Assembly: GCA_966080355.1 (NCBI GenBank) | Contig: CBHROW010000007.1 | Span: 1-35,608, forward strand | DNA: 35,608 nt | Direction of reading: 5' to 3' | From: Chryseosolibacter sp966080355 | Lineage (GTDB): Bacteria; Bacteroidota; Bacteroidia; Cytophagales; Cyclobacteriaceae | Shown: positions 7,478 through 17,300 of the stretch, one piece after another | How positions within the stretch are numbered: the stretch's first letter is position 1 | Layout: the number at the start of each line of letters is the position of its first letter | The notes under the pieces: generated by a model | Databases searched by the model: none | What the model was told of the DNA's origin: nothing | The model's input: only the letters and a program-made list of their open reading frames with translations | Translations under genes and position numbers: made by a program

Positions 7478-8089
7478 ATGGAATCAGCAATTGGTAAAAA
7501 GATCATCCAGTTCAGAAAAGCAAAAGGCCTGACACAGGAAACGCTGTCGGAACTTACAGGACTGAACGTTCGCACGATCCAGCGCATTGAATCCGGAGAA
7601 GTTGATCCCCGGTTACACACACTAACTACTATTGCAGAAGCATTGGGCGTCAACCTCGAGGAGCTGCTGCCCGAACCTACGCAGCATGAGCTCAATCAGC
7701 TTGCCGTGCTGCACGCCACTCCGATCGCCTTTTTCTTTTTCCCTGTGATCGGCAATGTATTGCTGCCATTCATGTTCTGGATGATGAAGCGTGAGGAAGT
7801 GAATGGGATCAACAAGCACGGCAAAGAGATCCTCAACGGTCAGCTGACTTACTCCATCATTGCTGCTCTTGGTTTCCTCACGTTCATGTCAACGATGTTC
7901 CTTCCGTTGATCGCTCCAGGAAGCGAATGGCCTGGCATGTTCCTGATGAACTATATCTTCTGGATCTGGCTTGCTGGCGCAACATTCTCATTTGTTGCCT
8001 TCGGATTGTTCCCGGCCATCAATGCATTTCGCGTGTACCGCGGTCTTGAAGCGTGGCGCTATCCGTTGAAGATCCGGTTTTTCAGATAG
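7478..8089 (+). CDS. XRE-type HTH regulator fused to a DUF4870-like membrane domain
   Basis: The protein has 203 residues. Residues 1-65 are an XRE/Cro-C1 helix-turn-helix (IGKKIIQFRKAKGLTQETLSELTGLNVRTIQRIESGEVDPRLHTLTTIAEALGV, recognition region around 27-40). Residues about 76-190 hold three hydrophobic segments (about 80-102, 124-146, 153-183) with the linker GINKHGKEILNGQLTY, which is the DUF4870 pattern. The protein should be anchored in the inner membrane with the DNA-binding domain in the cytoplasm. It may sense a membrane or envelope state (inference). It is a single gene with no obvious target operon beside it other than the CHAT operon, which is transcribed from the other direction. 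The region after it (8090-8322) shows no gene. Confidence 0.88.
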   Translation: MESAIGKKIIQFRKAKGLTQETLSELTGLNVRTIQRIESGEVDPRLHTLTTIAEALGVNLEELLPEPTQHELNQLAVLHATPIAFFFFPVIGNVLLPFMFWMMKREEVNGINKHGKEILNGQLTYSIIAALGFLTFMSTMFLPLIAPGSEWPGMFLMNYIFWIWLAGATFSFVAFGLFPAINAFRVYRGLEAWRYPLKIRFFR

Positions 8090-8322
8090 GGCGCGACCGG
8101 CATCAAGTCATGTCCGTGACAATATGAACTCCATCGCGCAGGCTGCACATCCCTCCTGCCTACGCGGAAACCCATATTGATCACACTTTGCCAGACGGAT
8201 AATATTCAGCAGCAGACTGATTCCATACCTGTGGATAAAAAAATTCTGAACAATGCCGACCACCTCGACTCTTAAAGAGAGCTCAAGGGTCGTTTGATCC
8301 AGGCCTGCTTATCAACGGAGGA

Positions 8323-9072
8323 TCACTTGCCAAACCTGAAAGCCGCGACAAGCTCGGAATATTTCTCGGTGGTTTTTCCTGCAGAATTATGGGAGTCGAT
8401 ATACCAGGATTTATCGTCAGGGACGTTCCAGTCGTTTTCCAAACCACTATGATACAAGTCGGCAAGAGACTTGCTCAAACGGTACGATAGCTGCACCCTC
8501 TTGTACTTCATTCCAAACTCAACGCGCCTGAATAAGCTGCTCTTTTTTCCGGAGGCGGTAATATCGCGGCTGTCTTCAAAGCTTGTAACAACAGGCGGAG
8601 CAAGCGGATCGTCATTGAGAAACACTTCCGTATATTTTTCATGAAGGGTCGACTTGATCAGAATATTGTTACACACTCCCAACCCGAGAAAGATCTTCCA
8701 ATCCTCGACAAGCGGAAATGGCTGCCAGTTTACACGGATCGTCAGGGGAACCTGCCAGTACTGCATCTTGAGGTCTGCAATTTCCTGCGTATAAAAATCC
8801 ACCGCAGTGTATGAAAAATTTGTCGAGTGATAGAAGCCATTACTCAGGTAGCTTATTCCGGTCGCCAGTGTCAGGTAGAGCTGATGATGTTGTTTCGGTT
8901 TTTTCCTCCATTCGATCTCAATGCCACCCAGGCCGAATGCTCCACCGTTTTCAAAGTAGTAGCCATTATTCATCTTGGTAGAGTTTATGCCCACAAAAGG
9001 ATTCACACTGATCTGTGCTGCTACCGGATAGCACAAACTGATCAATGCCAGTAAGGTGATGAACTTTTTCAT
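8323..9072 (-). CDS. Exported outer-membrane beta-barrel protein (PorT-like), last gene of the CHAT operon
   Basis: This is a 249-residue protein with a signal peptide MKKFITLLALISLCYPVAAQ. The frame extends nine codons further upstream, but the MKKF start at 9072 is preferred: it gives a clean signal peptide, and its ATG overlaps the TGA of the CHAT gene (ATGA, 9069-9072). The mature part alternates aromatic and polar residues (NPFVGINSTKM, QLYLTLATGISYL, MQYWQVPLTIRVNW, VQLSYRLSKSLADLY) and ends in LVAAFRFGK. These are hallmarks of a small outer-membrane barrel of the PorT/opacity type. Function is unknown; the coupling implies it works with the CHAT protein. The PorT-like label reflects fold resemblance only and does not imply type IX secretion. 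Confidence 0.8.
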   Translation of the reverse strand: MKKFITLLALISLCYPVAAQISVNPFVGINSTKMNNGYYFENGGAFGLGGIEIEWRKKPKQHHQLYLTLATGISYLSNGFYHSTNFSYTAVDFYTQEIADLKMQYWQVPLTIRVNWQPFPLVEDWKIFLGLGVCNNILIKSTLHEKYTEVFLNDDPLAPPVVTSFEDSRDITASGKKSSLFRRVEFGMKYKRVQLSYRLSKSLADLYHSGLENDWNVPDDKSWYIDSHNSAGKTTEKYSELVAAFRFGK

Positions 9073-11636
9073 TTGCCTAACATGATGAATGCTCCCCAAT
9101 AGTATGGATCCGGATATTTTTCCCTGAGGAACATCTGCGCTTTGCGAAACGCAGTCTGATTTCCGAAGGTCATCCAGTTTTTATAAAACTCCGACATCAG
9201 CATAGCCGTTGCTTCGTCATCCACTTTCCACAACGACATGAGCAGGTTGTTCGCGCCTGCAACGATAATCGCCCGCTGTAATCCGTAAACTCCTTCCCCA
9301 TTCCTTACTTCACCCAATCCTGTTTCACATGCAGACAACACTACCAGGCTCGTCTTGTCCAACTTCAGGTTAGTGGCTTCATAGGCGGTAAGTATGCCAT
9401 CTTCGCCTGAAGTCGTCTCATGATTCTTGATACCTGCCAGCACAAGACCGCTGCGGATCATCGGGTTCACATGACTGGCATCATCTTCAACAAAAAAACC
9501 ATGTGTGGCAATATGCAGTATGGACGGGTTGTTGATGGCTTTCACATTTTCCTCGAGTGCATCCGGTCCTTTGTAAGTCCGGACCTTCACCTGTCTTCCG
9601 CGCAAGGTCTGTTCGATGGTATTGATCTCGGCTTCAGTTCCGGGAAGGTCGCTAAACTCCTGGTCTTTGAAGTTCGACAGCACGTCTGTGAGCACGTTTC
9701 TTGTTCCGTAAAATGATTCTGAACCTGGCTGCGAAGTGCTATTGATTTTCTCACGATCGAATTCCGGCCTTCCAAATAGTACTCCGACAGGTATCTCGTC
9801 AGGTTTCTCATCGGCCTTGAGCAGGTCGCCACTATTGGTCAGGTAGCTGACTTCGATCTCATCGAGCAGAAATTTTCCGGTCGATGGATTTCTCAGCGTG
9901 TTCAGGTTGATCTGATTGAAGACACCATCGGGTGAGAAATAAACTTTGCTGACATCTTTCAATTGTAATTTAAGGGGCGTCCAGAATTTATCGTACGTGA
10001 GGTTGTCGGCACTCCTGGCTGTAATTGAATTGCGATAGTAGGAAAGGAAACGTGTCTCCAGCAGTTTGCCTTCGGGCAGAATGATGCATTGCAGCGTGTC
10101 CATGTCAGGACGCACGACCATCGCCAGGTAAACGATAGAATCACTCAGTCCGCTATTGGGACCATAGTTGTTCTTTACTTTTTTATCCACAGCATTAATG
10201 CGGACCATCTCAACAACCGCTTCTCCCGGTCGTAGTGCTGATCTAACCTGGCCCCAATGGCGCGAGTTTTCTTTTTCCACAAAAAGGTTCGACTGCCCGT
10301 TGATCTGCTTTTCAAGAACTTCGATCGCCTTTTCAAGAGAGTCAACTTTGCCGGCAGCGTTTTTGTCAAAGTAGACGGTAGATAACTTTGACTTGCTTTC
10401 TTCCCACTGCCTCAGCCTGGCGATCAGGGTTTGATCGTTGCTTTGCATGATGTTGTTCTTGATCTTATTGGTCTCGTTAAGCAACAGCGCTTTTGTGTTC
10501 AGCGCGTTGTTATACATTTCCTCAAAAAGGATTCGTGCACCTGACGAGGAGTGATTGTCAAGCGCATAAGCATTAAAAAGGTTGAAGTCACTTTTGAGCG
10601 TATTGTAGAACTGTTCTTTTTCATACTCGCTCATCGCGATGAAATTCTGCGCAATATGATCACGGTATGACCGGATGAGGTTGAGAAAAGCTTCATTTGA
10701 TTTTTGTCTGTCACCGCGGTACCAATACAGAAGGGCCTGCGTTTTCAACAGCTTGAACCTGACATCTGATGAAGTGATCTTTGGCGAGTAGAAATGAAGC
10801 GCACGATCAAGGTACTCTTCTGCATGAGAATAATCCCCGCGCAGCAGATAGTAGCGGGCCTTCAGCTCGAGGATCCGTGATGTTTCAAGATTCCGCCCGA
10901 TGCGGGAACCGAATTTACCGATTCCCGATGAGGCGATGGAAAGCTTGTTGATGTAATCCCAGCCTTCGCGATGTCTTCCCTGCAACAGGCATATCTCGGC
11001 CAGGTCACTGAGATAAAGCCGTGTGACGTTATCGTAGTCATATGATGTCGAGGTAGCCCGATTAAGTTGCTGTTCAGCTTTGTTGAACGAAGCATACGTT
11101 TTTTCCATCTCACCCTGGGCGAAATACAGAGAGCCATAACCCACAATAGGATGAACCCGATGTACGCTGCGGGGCGGATATACGGAATTGCGGACAGATG
11201 CACTCTCCGAAAAAACTGCTTCAGCTTTTCTCAGGTTTCCAGTTTTAAGATAGAAATATCCGAGCCGTTCAAAGCAATCGTACATGGTGCCGTCAGGGCC
11301 GAGCGTTGCTTTGATGGGACGGGGTTTATTTTTTTTCACTTCCGCAACAAGCGAAGAAAGCAAGCCCTCCGCTTTCGCATACTCTCCTGTCCGCACATAA
11401 AGGTCGGCCAGTCGAAAGGAAAGCAGGAATCGCATCCTGGTAATTCCCGTCTTGGTTGAAGTGATTGTAGGAAGGATGGCCTCAATTTCTTTCACCGCAC
11501 TGGCGGGATCACTTGTTCTGCTTAACCGCTTGACATCGCGATAGATCTTCGCTCTCCCCGGAGACTTTTGAGCCCAGCCATTCATGCAGGACATCGCAAA
11601 TAATACCGCCAATAATATGACGCGGGTGTATTTCAT
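9069..11636 (-). CDS. Exported TPR-CHAT protein (caspase-like protease fold)
   Basis: The protein has 855 residues from the MKYTRV start at 11636. This start gives a signal peptide ending NGWAQ, and its ATG overlaps the TGA of the preceding gene (11633-11636). An open frame extends 31 codons further upstream but lacks a signal sequence. Residues about 30-370 are helical TPR-like repeats (KAEGLLSSLVAEVKK, YFLKTGNLRKAEAVF, ARYYLLRGDYSHAEEYLDRA). A coiled linker follows (about 400-470), then a CHAT domain to the C-terminus. The catalytic dyad is intact: His712 in HIATHGFF and Cys770 in VVLSACETGLGE. Further CHAT motifs are GLVLAG, GEGVYGLQRAIIVAGANNLLMSLWKVDD and YWGAFIMLGK. CHAT proteases of known role (for example those working with gasdermins or type III-E CRISPR) are cytosolic, whereas this one should act in the periplasm or on the surface. 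Target unknown. Confidence 0.92.
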   Translation of the reverse strand: MKYTRVILLAVLFAMSCMNGWAQKSPGRAKIYRDVKRLSRTSDPASAVKEIEAILPTITSTKTGITRMRFLLSFRLADLYVRTGEYAKAEGLLSSLVAEVKKNKPRPIKATLGPDGTMYDCFERLGYFYLKTGNLRKAEAVFSESASVRNSVYPPRSVHRVHPIVGYGSLYFAQGEMEKTYASFNKAEQQLNRATSTSYDYDNVTRLYLSDLAEICLLQGRHREGWDYINKLSIASSGIGKFGSRIGRNLETSRILELKARYYLLRGDYSHAEEYLDRALHFYSPKITSSDVRFKLLKTQALLYWYRGDRQKSNEAFLNLIRSYRDHIAQNFIAMSEYEKEQFYNTLKSDFNLFNAYALDNHSSSGARILFEEMYNNALNTKALLLNETNKIKNNIMQSNDQTLIARLRQWEESKSKLSTVYFDKNAAGKVDSLEKAIEVLEKQINGQSNLFVEKENSRHWGQVRSALRPGEAVVEMVRINAVDKKVKNNYGPNSGLSDSIVYLAMVVRPDMDTLQCIILPEGKLLETRFLSYYRNSITARSADNLTYDKFWTPLKLQLKDVSKVYFSPDGVFNQINLNTLRNPSTGKFLLDEIEVSYLTNSGDLLKADEKPDEIPVGVLFGRPEFDREKINSTSQPGSESFYGTRNVLTDVLSNFKDQEFSDLPGTEAEINTIEQTLRGRQVKVRTYKGPDALEENVKAINNPSILHIATHGFFVEDDASHVNPMIRSGLVLAGIKNHETTSGEDGILTAYEATNLKLDKTSLVVLSACETGLGEVRNGEGVYGLQRAIIVAGANNLLMSLWKVDDEATAMLMSEFYKNWMTFGNQTAFRKAQMFLREKYPDPYYWGAFIMLGK

Positions 11637-12316
11637 TTTATTCTGACGCCAAGTTTGATTCCCATCACCGTGAAATCCGAAAATCCATTTGAAAGCAGGT
11701 ATGTTGATTGTTGGCTGTTGAGACCCCAATGTCCGTCCAATCCCCGTAAGGTTGACTGGCCACTGTATGGCGTGATGATATAAAATCCGGTGTAAACGCG
11801 GTTGATCAACACCAGCATCTGAAACTTGAATGCATAGAAAAACCGGTTGGAATATTTAGTGATGTCGCCCTCGACAACTACGGGGTTGTTATTACCAAAT
11901 TTGTCGAAGCTTTCTTTCAGATTGGCGCTCACGAGATAAAAGGGCATCATTCCCCCATCGATGTAAATCAGGTTTTTGTTTCCCGCGTTCCATCGCGCCA
12001 TCAACGGTATGGCCAGGTACGTTGCCTTGAACTGGCTTGCGGCACTGAACGAGTCATCATTTGTCTCATAGCCTGCAGTGAACAACGATACACCGGTACA
12101 AAAATTAAATGAGCCGATAACCCTTCGCTGATACTCTGCATCAAAAGCTGCATAGTTGAATTTTATGCCATAGCTGTCACTGCCAAGAAATATATTCACG
12201 CCTGAACCGAAGACATTGGACAGTCCACCGGAAACATAGATCTTCGATTGCGCTGCTGCACTCATGCTGATGACAAGCATCAAATAAACACTGATCAGTT
12301 TTCGCATTCGCAACAT
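11633..12316 (-). CDS. Exported outer-membrane beta-barrel protein, second gene of the CHAT operon
   Basis: This is a 227-residue protein with a signal peptide (MLRMRKLISVYLMLVISMSAAAQ; a start at Met4, 12307, is equally possible). The mature sequence is strand-rich with glycine and aromatic alternation (SKIYVSGGLSNVFGSGVNIFLGSDSYGIKFNYAAF, FFYAFKFQMLVLINRVYTGFYIITPY) and ends VMGIKLGVRIK, typical of a small 8-10 strand barrel. Its ATG lies 1 base after the TGA of the lipoprotein gene, and its own TGA overlaps the CHAT start. The arrangement lipoprotein - barrel - CHAT - barrel indicates one transcript and stoichiometric coupling. No specific family can be named. Confidence 0.78.
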   Translation of the reverse strand: MLRMRKLISVYLMLVISMSAAAQSKIYVSGGLSNVFGSGVNIFLGSDSYGIKFNYAAFDAEYQRRVIGSFNFCTGVSLFTAGYETNDDSFSAASQFKATYLAIPLMARWNAGNKNLIYIDGGMMPFYLVSANLKESFDKFGNNNPVVVEGDITKYSNRFFYAFKFQMLVLINRVYTGFYIITPYSGQSTLRGLDGHWGLNSQQSTYLLSNGFSDFTVMGIKLGVRIK

Positions 12317-12317
12317 G

Positions 12318-12773
12318 TCAATAGGGATATTGCCTTGTAATATTAACTTCGGTCACCTGGCTTCCGGATGTTTTCCAGGAGTCGATGAAAAGCCTTCCAA
12401 GAGATCCATCTTTCATTTTGAAAACATAACCATGTTTGCTTGCAGCTGGTGCCACGTAGGTCCATCCGCTTTCCGGACGCTGTGTCACTTCACTCAGGCA
12501 TGAAACTTCGCCAGTATCGAAAATCAATGGTGCTTCGGACGGATCGGGATCAGAAGAAAGGTAAATGGATTGGAAGTAAAGGGAATTTCCGGATTGTCTG
12601 ATCTCAAAACAGCCTTTAAATCCATCGACAAAGCAACTCAGCTGCGATATCTTAACAGATCGCGCATCAGTACCTAATGGGTCGGGGCAGGTAATGTTGA
12701 TCTCTTCCCTTGTGCACGAAAGAATAGCGATCAGGAAGCACATCGATGAGCGTATGAGAGACCTTCTTGTCAT
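12318..12773 (-). CDS. Small lipoprotein of unknown function, first gene of the CHAT operon
   Basis: This 151-residue protein has a basic N-terminus, a hydrophobic stretch and a lipobox ILSC with Cys20, so it is predicted to be lipidated. The mature part has five further cysteines (CPD, SCFVDGFKGCF, VSCL) and reads as a small beta-rich domain (GNSLYFQSIYLSSD, GWTYVAPAASKHGYVFKMKDGSLGRLFIDSW). No family is recognised. Disulfides are plausible in an exported protein. It leads the operon, with a promoter-like sequence 31-61 bases upstream, and its TGA is 1 base from the next start. Its role with the CHAT protein, perhaps as anchor, inhibitor or substrate, is open. Confidence 0.75.
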   Translation of the reverse strand: MTRRSLIRSSMCFLIAILSCTREEINITCPDPLGTDARSVKISQLSCFVDGFKGCFEIRQSGNSLYFQSIYLSSDPDPSEAPLIFDTGEVSCLSEVTQRPESGWTYVAPAASKHGYVFKMKDGSLGRLFIDSWKTSGSQVTEVNITRQYPY

Positions 12774-12803
12774 GGGATTTAATTAGAAACAAGAACCGCT
12801 CAG

Positions 12804-12834
12804 GTAATATAACCGATACCCGCCACTTTCACAA
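12804..12834 (-). promoter_or_regulatory. Putative promoter of the CHAT operon
   Basis: On the minus strand a TTG (12834-12832) is followed after 20 bases by TATATTAC (12811-12804). This fits the Bacteroidota -33/-7 spacing with a partial TAnnTTTG match. The leader to the ATG at 12773 would be about 25 bases. It resembles the TAAATTAC box before the gene at 2586. Confidence 0.4.
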
Positions 12835-12965
12835 CCGTTCGGATGGACAGCGGACAGACTGCTGTGGAAAAATACCACGGCATTTATGATCAGAGCGCGC
12901 TGACTGGCAGACTATGCGGATCACGCAATAAACTTCAGCATCAAAGCACACAGCAGATGATCCTC

Positions 12966-12998
12966 AAAAAAAATGCCCCCAACAGATATGAGAGCATT
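12966..12998 (-). terminator. Possible terminator after the efflux operon
   Basis: On the minus strand AATGC ... GCATT forms a short stem around a C/T-rich loop and is followed by a run of eight T, beginning 29 bases after the TolC-family stop codon. The stem is only 5-6 bp, but position and T-run fit. Confidence 0.35.
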
Positions 12999-13026
12999 GA
13001 TAAGTCAAATGTTTGTTCAGCGTGAA

Positions 13027-14355
13027 TTAATCCTCCCAGGTCCCCTTGAGCTTGTTCAATTCAATTCTCGCAGCGATGTAGTCATACACCGCTTCGAGGT
13101 AGTTCGATTGTGCAGTGGAAAGTGCCAGTTCCGCATCCGTGAGCTCAATTCTTGAAGCAATGCCATTCTTATATCGGTAGTGAATGATATTGTAACTGAT
13201 CTTTGCCGTCTCCTGGACCACCGTTGTCGTTTCCAATCGCAATGACGCCTCCCGGATATTTGCTATAACCTGGTGGATCTTTGTCCGAAGTTGTGATTGC
13301 CTGTTGAGCACCTGGAGTGACGCCTGCTCTTTGGCGATCGATGCATTCTTCACTTTTGCGTTTGTGCTCAGCCCGGTAAAAACAGGTATGGATAACTGTA
13401 ATCCTGCAAACGATGAGTTCGGGTAAAATGCGTTGCCATACTCGAAGTGGTTAGTCTGCGATTGAATCTGGTACTGAGCAACGACTGACAACACGGGCAG
13501 ACGTGAAGCAGAAGCTATTCTCGCCTGCTGAGTTGTAATAAGTTCCTCCAGCTTCAACATTCTGTATTCCGGATTATTCACCATGACTTGCTCATAGAGA
13601 GTCGCTTCATCTGCAAGATCTTCAGACGCAGGCACCGTAAGTGAATCGCTCAGTTCTGTGATCTGTAATGAATCAATACCAATCAGCGATTTCAGCTGAA
13701 GTTTCGATGTCTCCAGTGCATAGGAAATCCTGGTCAGATCCGGCTCCAGGTTTTTTACAGATGTGTAAGCGCGCAAAGTATCAACCCGCAATCCTTTCCC
13801 TTGCAAAAAGAGAGACTTCGAGTCCTGGAGTGCGCGCTTGTTCCGGTTGATGCTTTCATTCACCAGTTTCAGACGTTCGTTCAAAATGACGATCTGTAAA
13901 TAGCTCATCTTGACCTGCGAAAGAATTTCGGTCTGACGGGCGATTGCGGAAATCACATTTTGCTGTTGCAATAGCTGGGCGCGTTGTAAAGAAGGGAAGC
14001 CTGTTGGATTAAAGATCGGCTGTAAAGCAGAAACAAATGTCACCAGCTGATCTTTTCCTCCAAACCTTCCGTAAGGGATCTTGCCAGCTTCATTGGTCTC
14101 ACCAAAACCGAAAAAAGCGGGGAGCATAAAATAATGATTCGCTTGTGCTCCCGCAGATACGGATGGTAAAAACAAGCTTCGCGCGATGACCTTCTGCTGT
14201 CCGGCTTTTTCAATTTCCAGCTGGGACGATTTTAATTCAGGATTATTCGCTTGTGCTAATGTAATAGCATCATTGAGCGTAAGTTGCTGCGCTCCCGACT
14301 GGGAAAAACTTACCAGGAGAGCAAGACTAAAAATATAATATTTGATTGATGTCAT
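13027..14355 (-). CDS. TolC-family outer-membrane efflux channel
   Basis: This 442-residue protein has a signal peptide (MTSIKYYIFSLALLVSFSQSGAQ) followed at once by LTLNDAITLAQANNPELKSSQLEIEKA, the standard N-terminus of outer-membrane efflux proteins. Long heptad-rich helices appear twice (about 140-235 and 330-430), matching the duplicated OEP domain. The ends YRYKNGIASRIELTDAELALSTAQSNYLEAVYDYIAARIELNKLKG are typical. The length is usual. It is the last gene of the operon, 13 bases after the RND permease gene, and should form the outer-membrane duct of that pump. Confidence 0.95.
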   Translation of the reverse strand: MTSIKYYIFSLALLVSFSQSGAQQLTLNDAITLAQANNPELKSSQLEIEKAGQQKVIARSLFLPSVSAGAQANHYFMLPAFFGFGETNEAGKIPYGRFGGKDQLVTFVSALQPIFNPTGFPSLQRAQLLQQQNVISAIARQTEILSQVKMSYLQIVILNERLKLVNESINRNKRALQDSKSLFLQGKGLRVDTLRAYTSVKNLEPDLTRISYALETSKLQLKSLIGIDSLQITELSDSLTVPASEDLADEATLYEQVMVNNPEYRMLKLEELITTQQARIASASRLPVLSVVAQYQIQSQTNHFEYGNAFYPNSSFAGLQLSIPVFTGLSTNAKVKNASIAKEQASLQVLNRQSQLRTKIHQVIANIREASLRLETTTVVQETAKISYNIIHYRYKNGIASRIELTDAELALSTAQSNYLEAVYDYIAARIELNKLKGTWED

Positions 14356-14368
14356 AAATTAAATTCAG

Positions 14369-17300
14369 TTAAGCGGTTGCAGGTTGCGCCACGGCATGGT
14401 CAGCATCATGACCTTCTTTTGGTTTGGGAACATAGGCTCTCGAGAAATAAGAATAGATCGAAGGGATTACATAGAGCGTAAGGACCCCAGCGAATACCAG
14501 TCCACCGACTACGGCAATTCCCAGCGAAGTTCTGCTTCCGGAAGAAGTTCCCAGCGAAAGAGCAATGGGCAAGGTTCCAAAGATCATCGCCAGCGTGGTC
14601 ATCAGAATAGGACGGAAACGGGACGCTGCAGCAGACAGCACGGCATCTTTTACGCTGAGGCCTTCCTCCTTGCGTTGGTTCGCAAACTCAACAATCAGGA
14701 TTCCGTTTTTCGTGATCAACCCGATCAGCATGATAATTCCGATCTGGCTGAATACATTGATCGATTGGCTCGTGATCCATAAGCTGAGCACGGCACCAGT
14801 CAACGCCATCGGTACTGTCAGCAGAATGATAAATGGATCAATGAGACTTTCAAATTGTGCAGCAAGGACCAGGTAGATCAGCACGATTGCAAAAACAAAA
14901 GCAAAGATGAGACTTGAGCTGCTTTCAGAGTAATCCCGGCTTTGTCCGCCCAGCGCAGTTGTGAATCCGGGAGGCAATGTTTTTTTTGCAATAACATCCA
15001 TTTCCTGAATGGCTTCACCAAGGCTCGTTCCCGCGGAAGGCGTTGCTGAAATCGTAACGCTGTAAGACTGATTGTACCGATAAATGGCCGGAGGACTTAC
15101 ACTTTCTTTCATGCTCGCCAGATTATCGAGCGAAACCATTTGTCCGTTCTCTGCTTTCAGGAACAGCGAATGCAGATCAGCGGGAGCAGACCGGTCTTCA
15201 CGTTCAAGTTGCCCGATAACTTCGTATTGTCTGTCGTTATAAATAAAATAACCATAGCGTCTTCCGCTGAGCGCAAGTTGTAACGTCCGCCCAATCTCCT
15301 GTGTGGAGATCCCAAGCTGCGCAGCGCGCTGCCTGTCGATAGTGATACCGATCTCAGGTCTGTTGATCTTAAAATCAGGATCGGGAAAGCTAAGTTTTTT
15401 ACTTTGATAAACTTCGCTCATCAGCCTGGGTGTAACATCGATCAGGCTTTTCAGGTCAGGAGCCTGTATGATGTACTGCAGGGGTTGTGAACTTGAAAAT
15501 CCTCCGATGGTCGGGATCTGGATCGGGATCACCATAACATCCCGGAATTTTGCCGAAGCAGCGACCAGCTTTTGATAGACTTGCTGCTGCGTCATGCCAC
15601 TGGTCCGTTCTGCCGGATCTTTCAGAAAGATCCACTGAAATCCTCCGTTCACAGGTTGAACCAATGTTCCTACACTTGCTGCTATTCCCGCGTACGTGCG
15701 GTTTCCATTGAGATCAGGTATCGAGTCAGAAACAAAGTTGTTGATCTCTTTCATGGTTTGTTCCATGTTCTCGTAAGATGTTCCTTCCGGTGCAATCACT
15801 GCGAGCCCAACCATGGAGCGGTCTTCGAGTGGGGCCAGTTCTGAGGGCAACTTCGGCAGCAGAAAGTATGCGATGGCAAACGAAACTGCCAGAAGAACGA
15901 ATCCTAACCACCTTACTTTAAAGAATGCATGAAGCGATCTTTCATAAGCGTTATTCAACGCCTGAAACCATGGTTCTGTTTTTTTGTATAACCACCCTTC
16001 GGAGGCACTGTGCTTCAGCAGATAAGCGCTCATCATGGGCGACAACGTCAAAGCAACAAAAGCAGAGATCAACACTGATCCGGCAACAACAATCGCAAAT
16101 TCACGAAATAACTTTCCGGTGATGCCACCCAGAAAAAGAATCGGCAGGAATACGGCAGCCAGTGTTACCGTAGTAGAGATCACCGCGAAATATATTTCAT
16201 CCGATCCTTTTCTCGCTGCGGTTAAGGGATTCATTCCTTTTTCGATCTTGCTGTAAATGTTCTCCAATACCACGATGGCGTCATCCACCACGAGGCCGAT
16301 CGCCAGCACCAAAGCCAGCAGCGTAAGCACATTGATGGAGAAGTTAGCGAGGTACATAATGAAGAAAGCGGAGATGATCGATACCGGTATGGCAACCAAT
16401 GGAATCAATGTGCTTCTCCAGTCACGGAGAAAAATGAAGATGATCATCGCCACGAGCACGAAGGCAAGGATCAATGTTTCTTCCACTTCCGAGAGGGAGT
16501 TTCGCACCGGTACGGTAAAATCTTTTCCGAGAGAGATGATAAAATCTTTTGGAGCTGACTTGACGATCTCGTCAAATCTCTGTTTGAATTGGTCGACAAT
16601 GGCAAGGGAGTTGGCACCGCGCTGTGGCTGAACTCCGGTTCCGACTCCATATCGGGCGGTTTGTCCCTCTCCTACAATCATTGCTGTGCGTTCGTTCTGG
16701 GAAGACATCACCGCTGTGCCGATATCTTTGAACCTCACAATGGCACCTTCTTTCTGAAGGATGATCATGTTGTTGAAATCTTCTTCCGTCACGAGCCTGC
16801 CCTGGGTTCGCAACGTAACCTCGGTGTTCGATCCTTCAATGCGTCCGCTGGGCAGGTCGACATTCTCTCTTTGCAAAGCAGACTGTATATCTGAAGGAGT
16901 CAGGCCATAGGACGCAAGCTTCAAAGGATCCATTCTTAATCGCATAGCCCGTTTACGTCCCGCATAGCTGTCGACAAGGCGCACACCGGGAATAGATTGC
17001 AATTTTTCCTTGATGTTGATGTTGACAAAGTCCGTTACATCCTCAAGACTTTTGGAATCACTCTGCACGGTAAGGAAAACGAGGAAATCGTTTGGCCCGG
17101 CTTTTTCAACGATGGTAGGTTCGATATCGGCAGGCAGTTGCTGACGTGACTTCGATACTTTGTCGCGCACATCATTGGCGGCTGCCTCCAGGTCTGCGTC
17201 CAGGTTAAACTCTACCGTGATGATGCTCACCTGCTCACGCGAAACGGAAGACAAAGCGCGAATACCGTTGGCTTCAGCGATCGCTTCTTCGAGCGGCTTA

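Noticed and set aside
7161..7490. Minus-strand frame containing FFATKAQRHEG
   Set aside because: This is the translation of a common intergenic repeat that is often mis-annotated as a protein.
8090..8322. Short frame ending in a plausible QQQTDSIPVDKKILNNADHLDS tail
   Set aside because: No start codon or upstream coding continuity; too short to support as a gene or relic.
8323..12316. Beta-barrels as type IX secretion PorT
   Set aside because: Only general small-barrel resemblance; no other type IX secretion genes in the window and no C-terminal sorting domain identified on neighbours.
9069..12773. CHAT operon as a gasdermin defence system or type III-E CRISPR craspase
   Set aside because: No gasdermin-like or Cas gene is adjacent, and the CHAT protein has a signal peptide, unlike those cytosolic systems.
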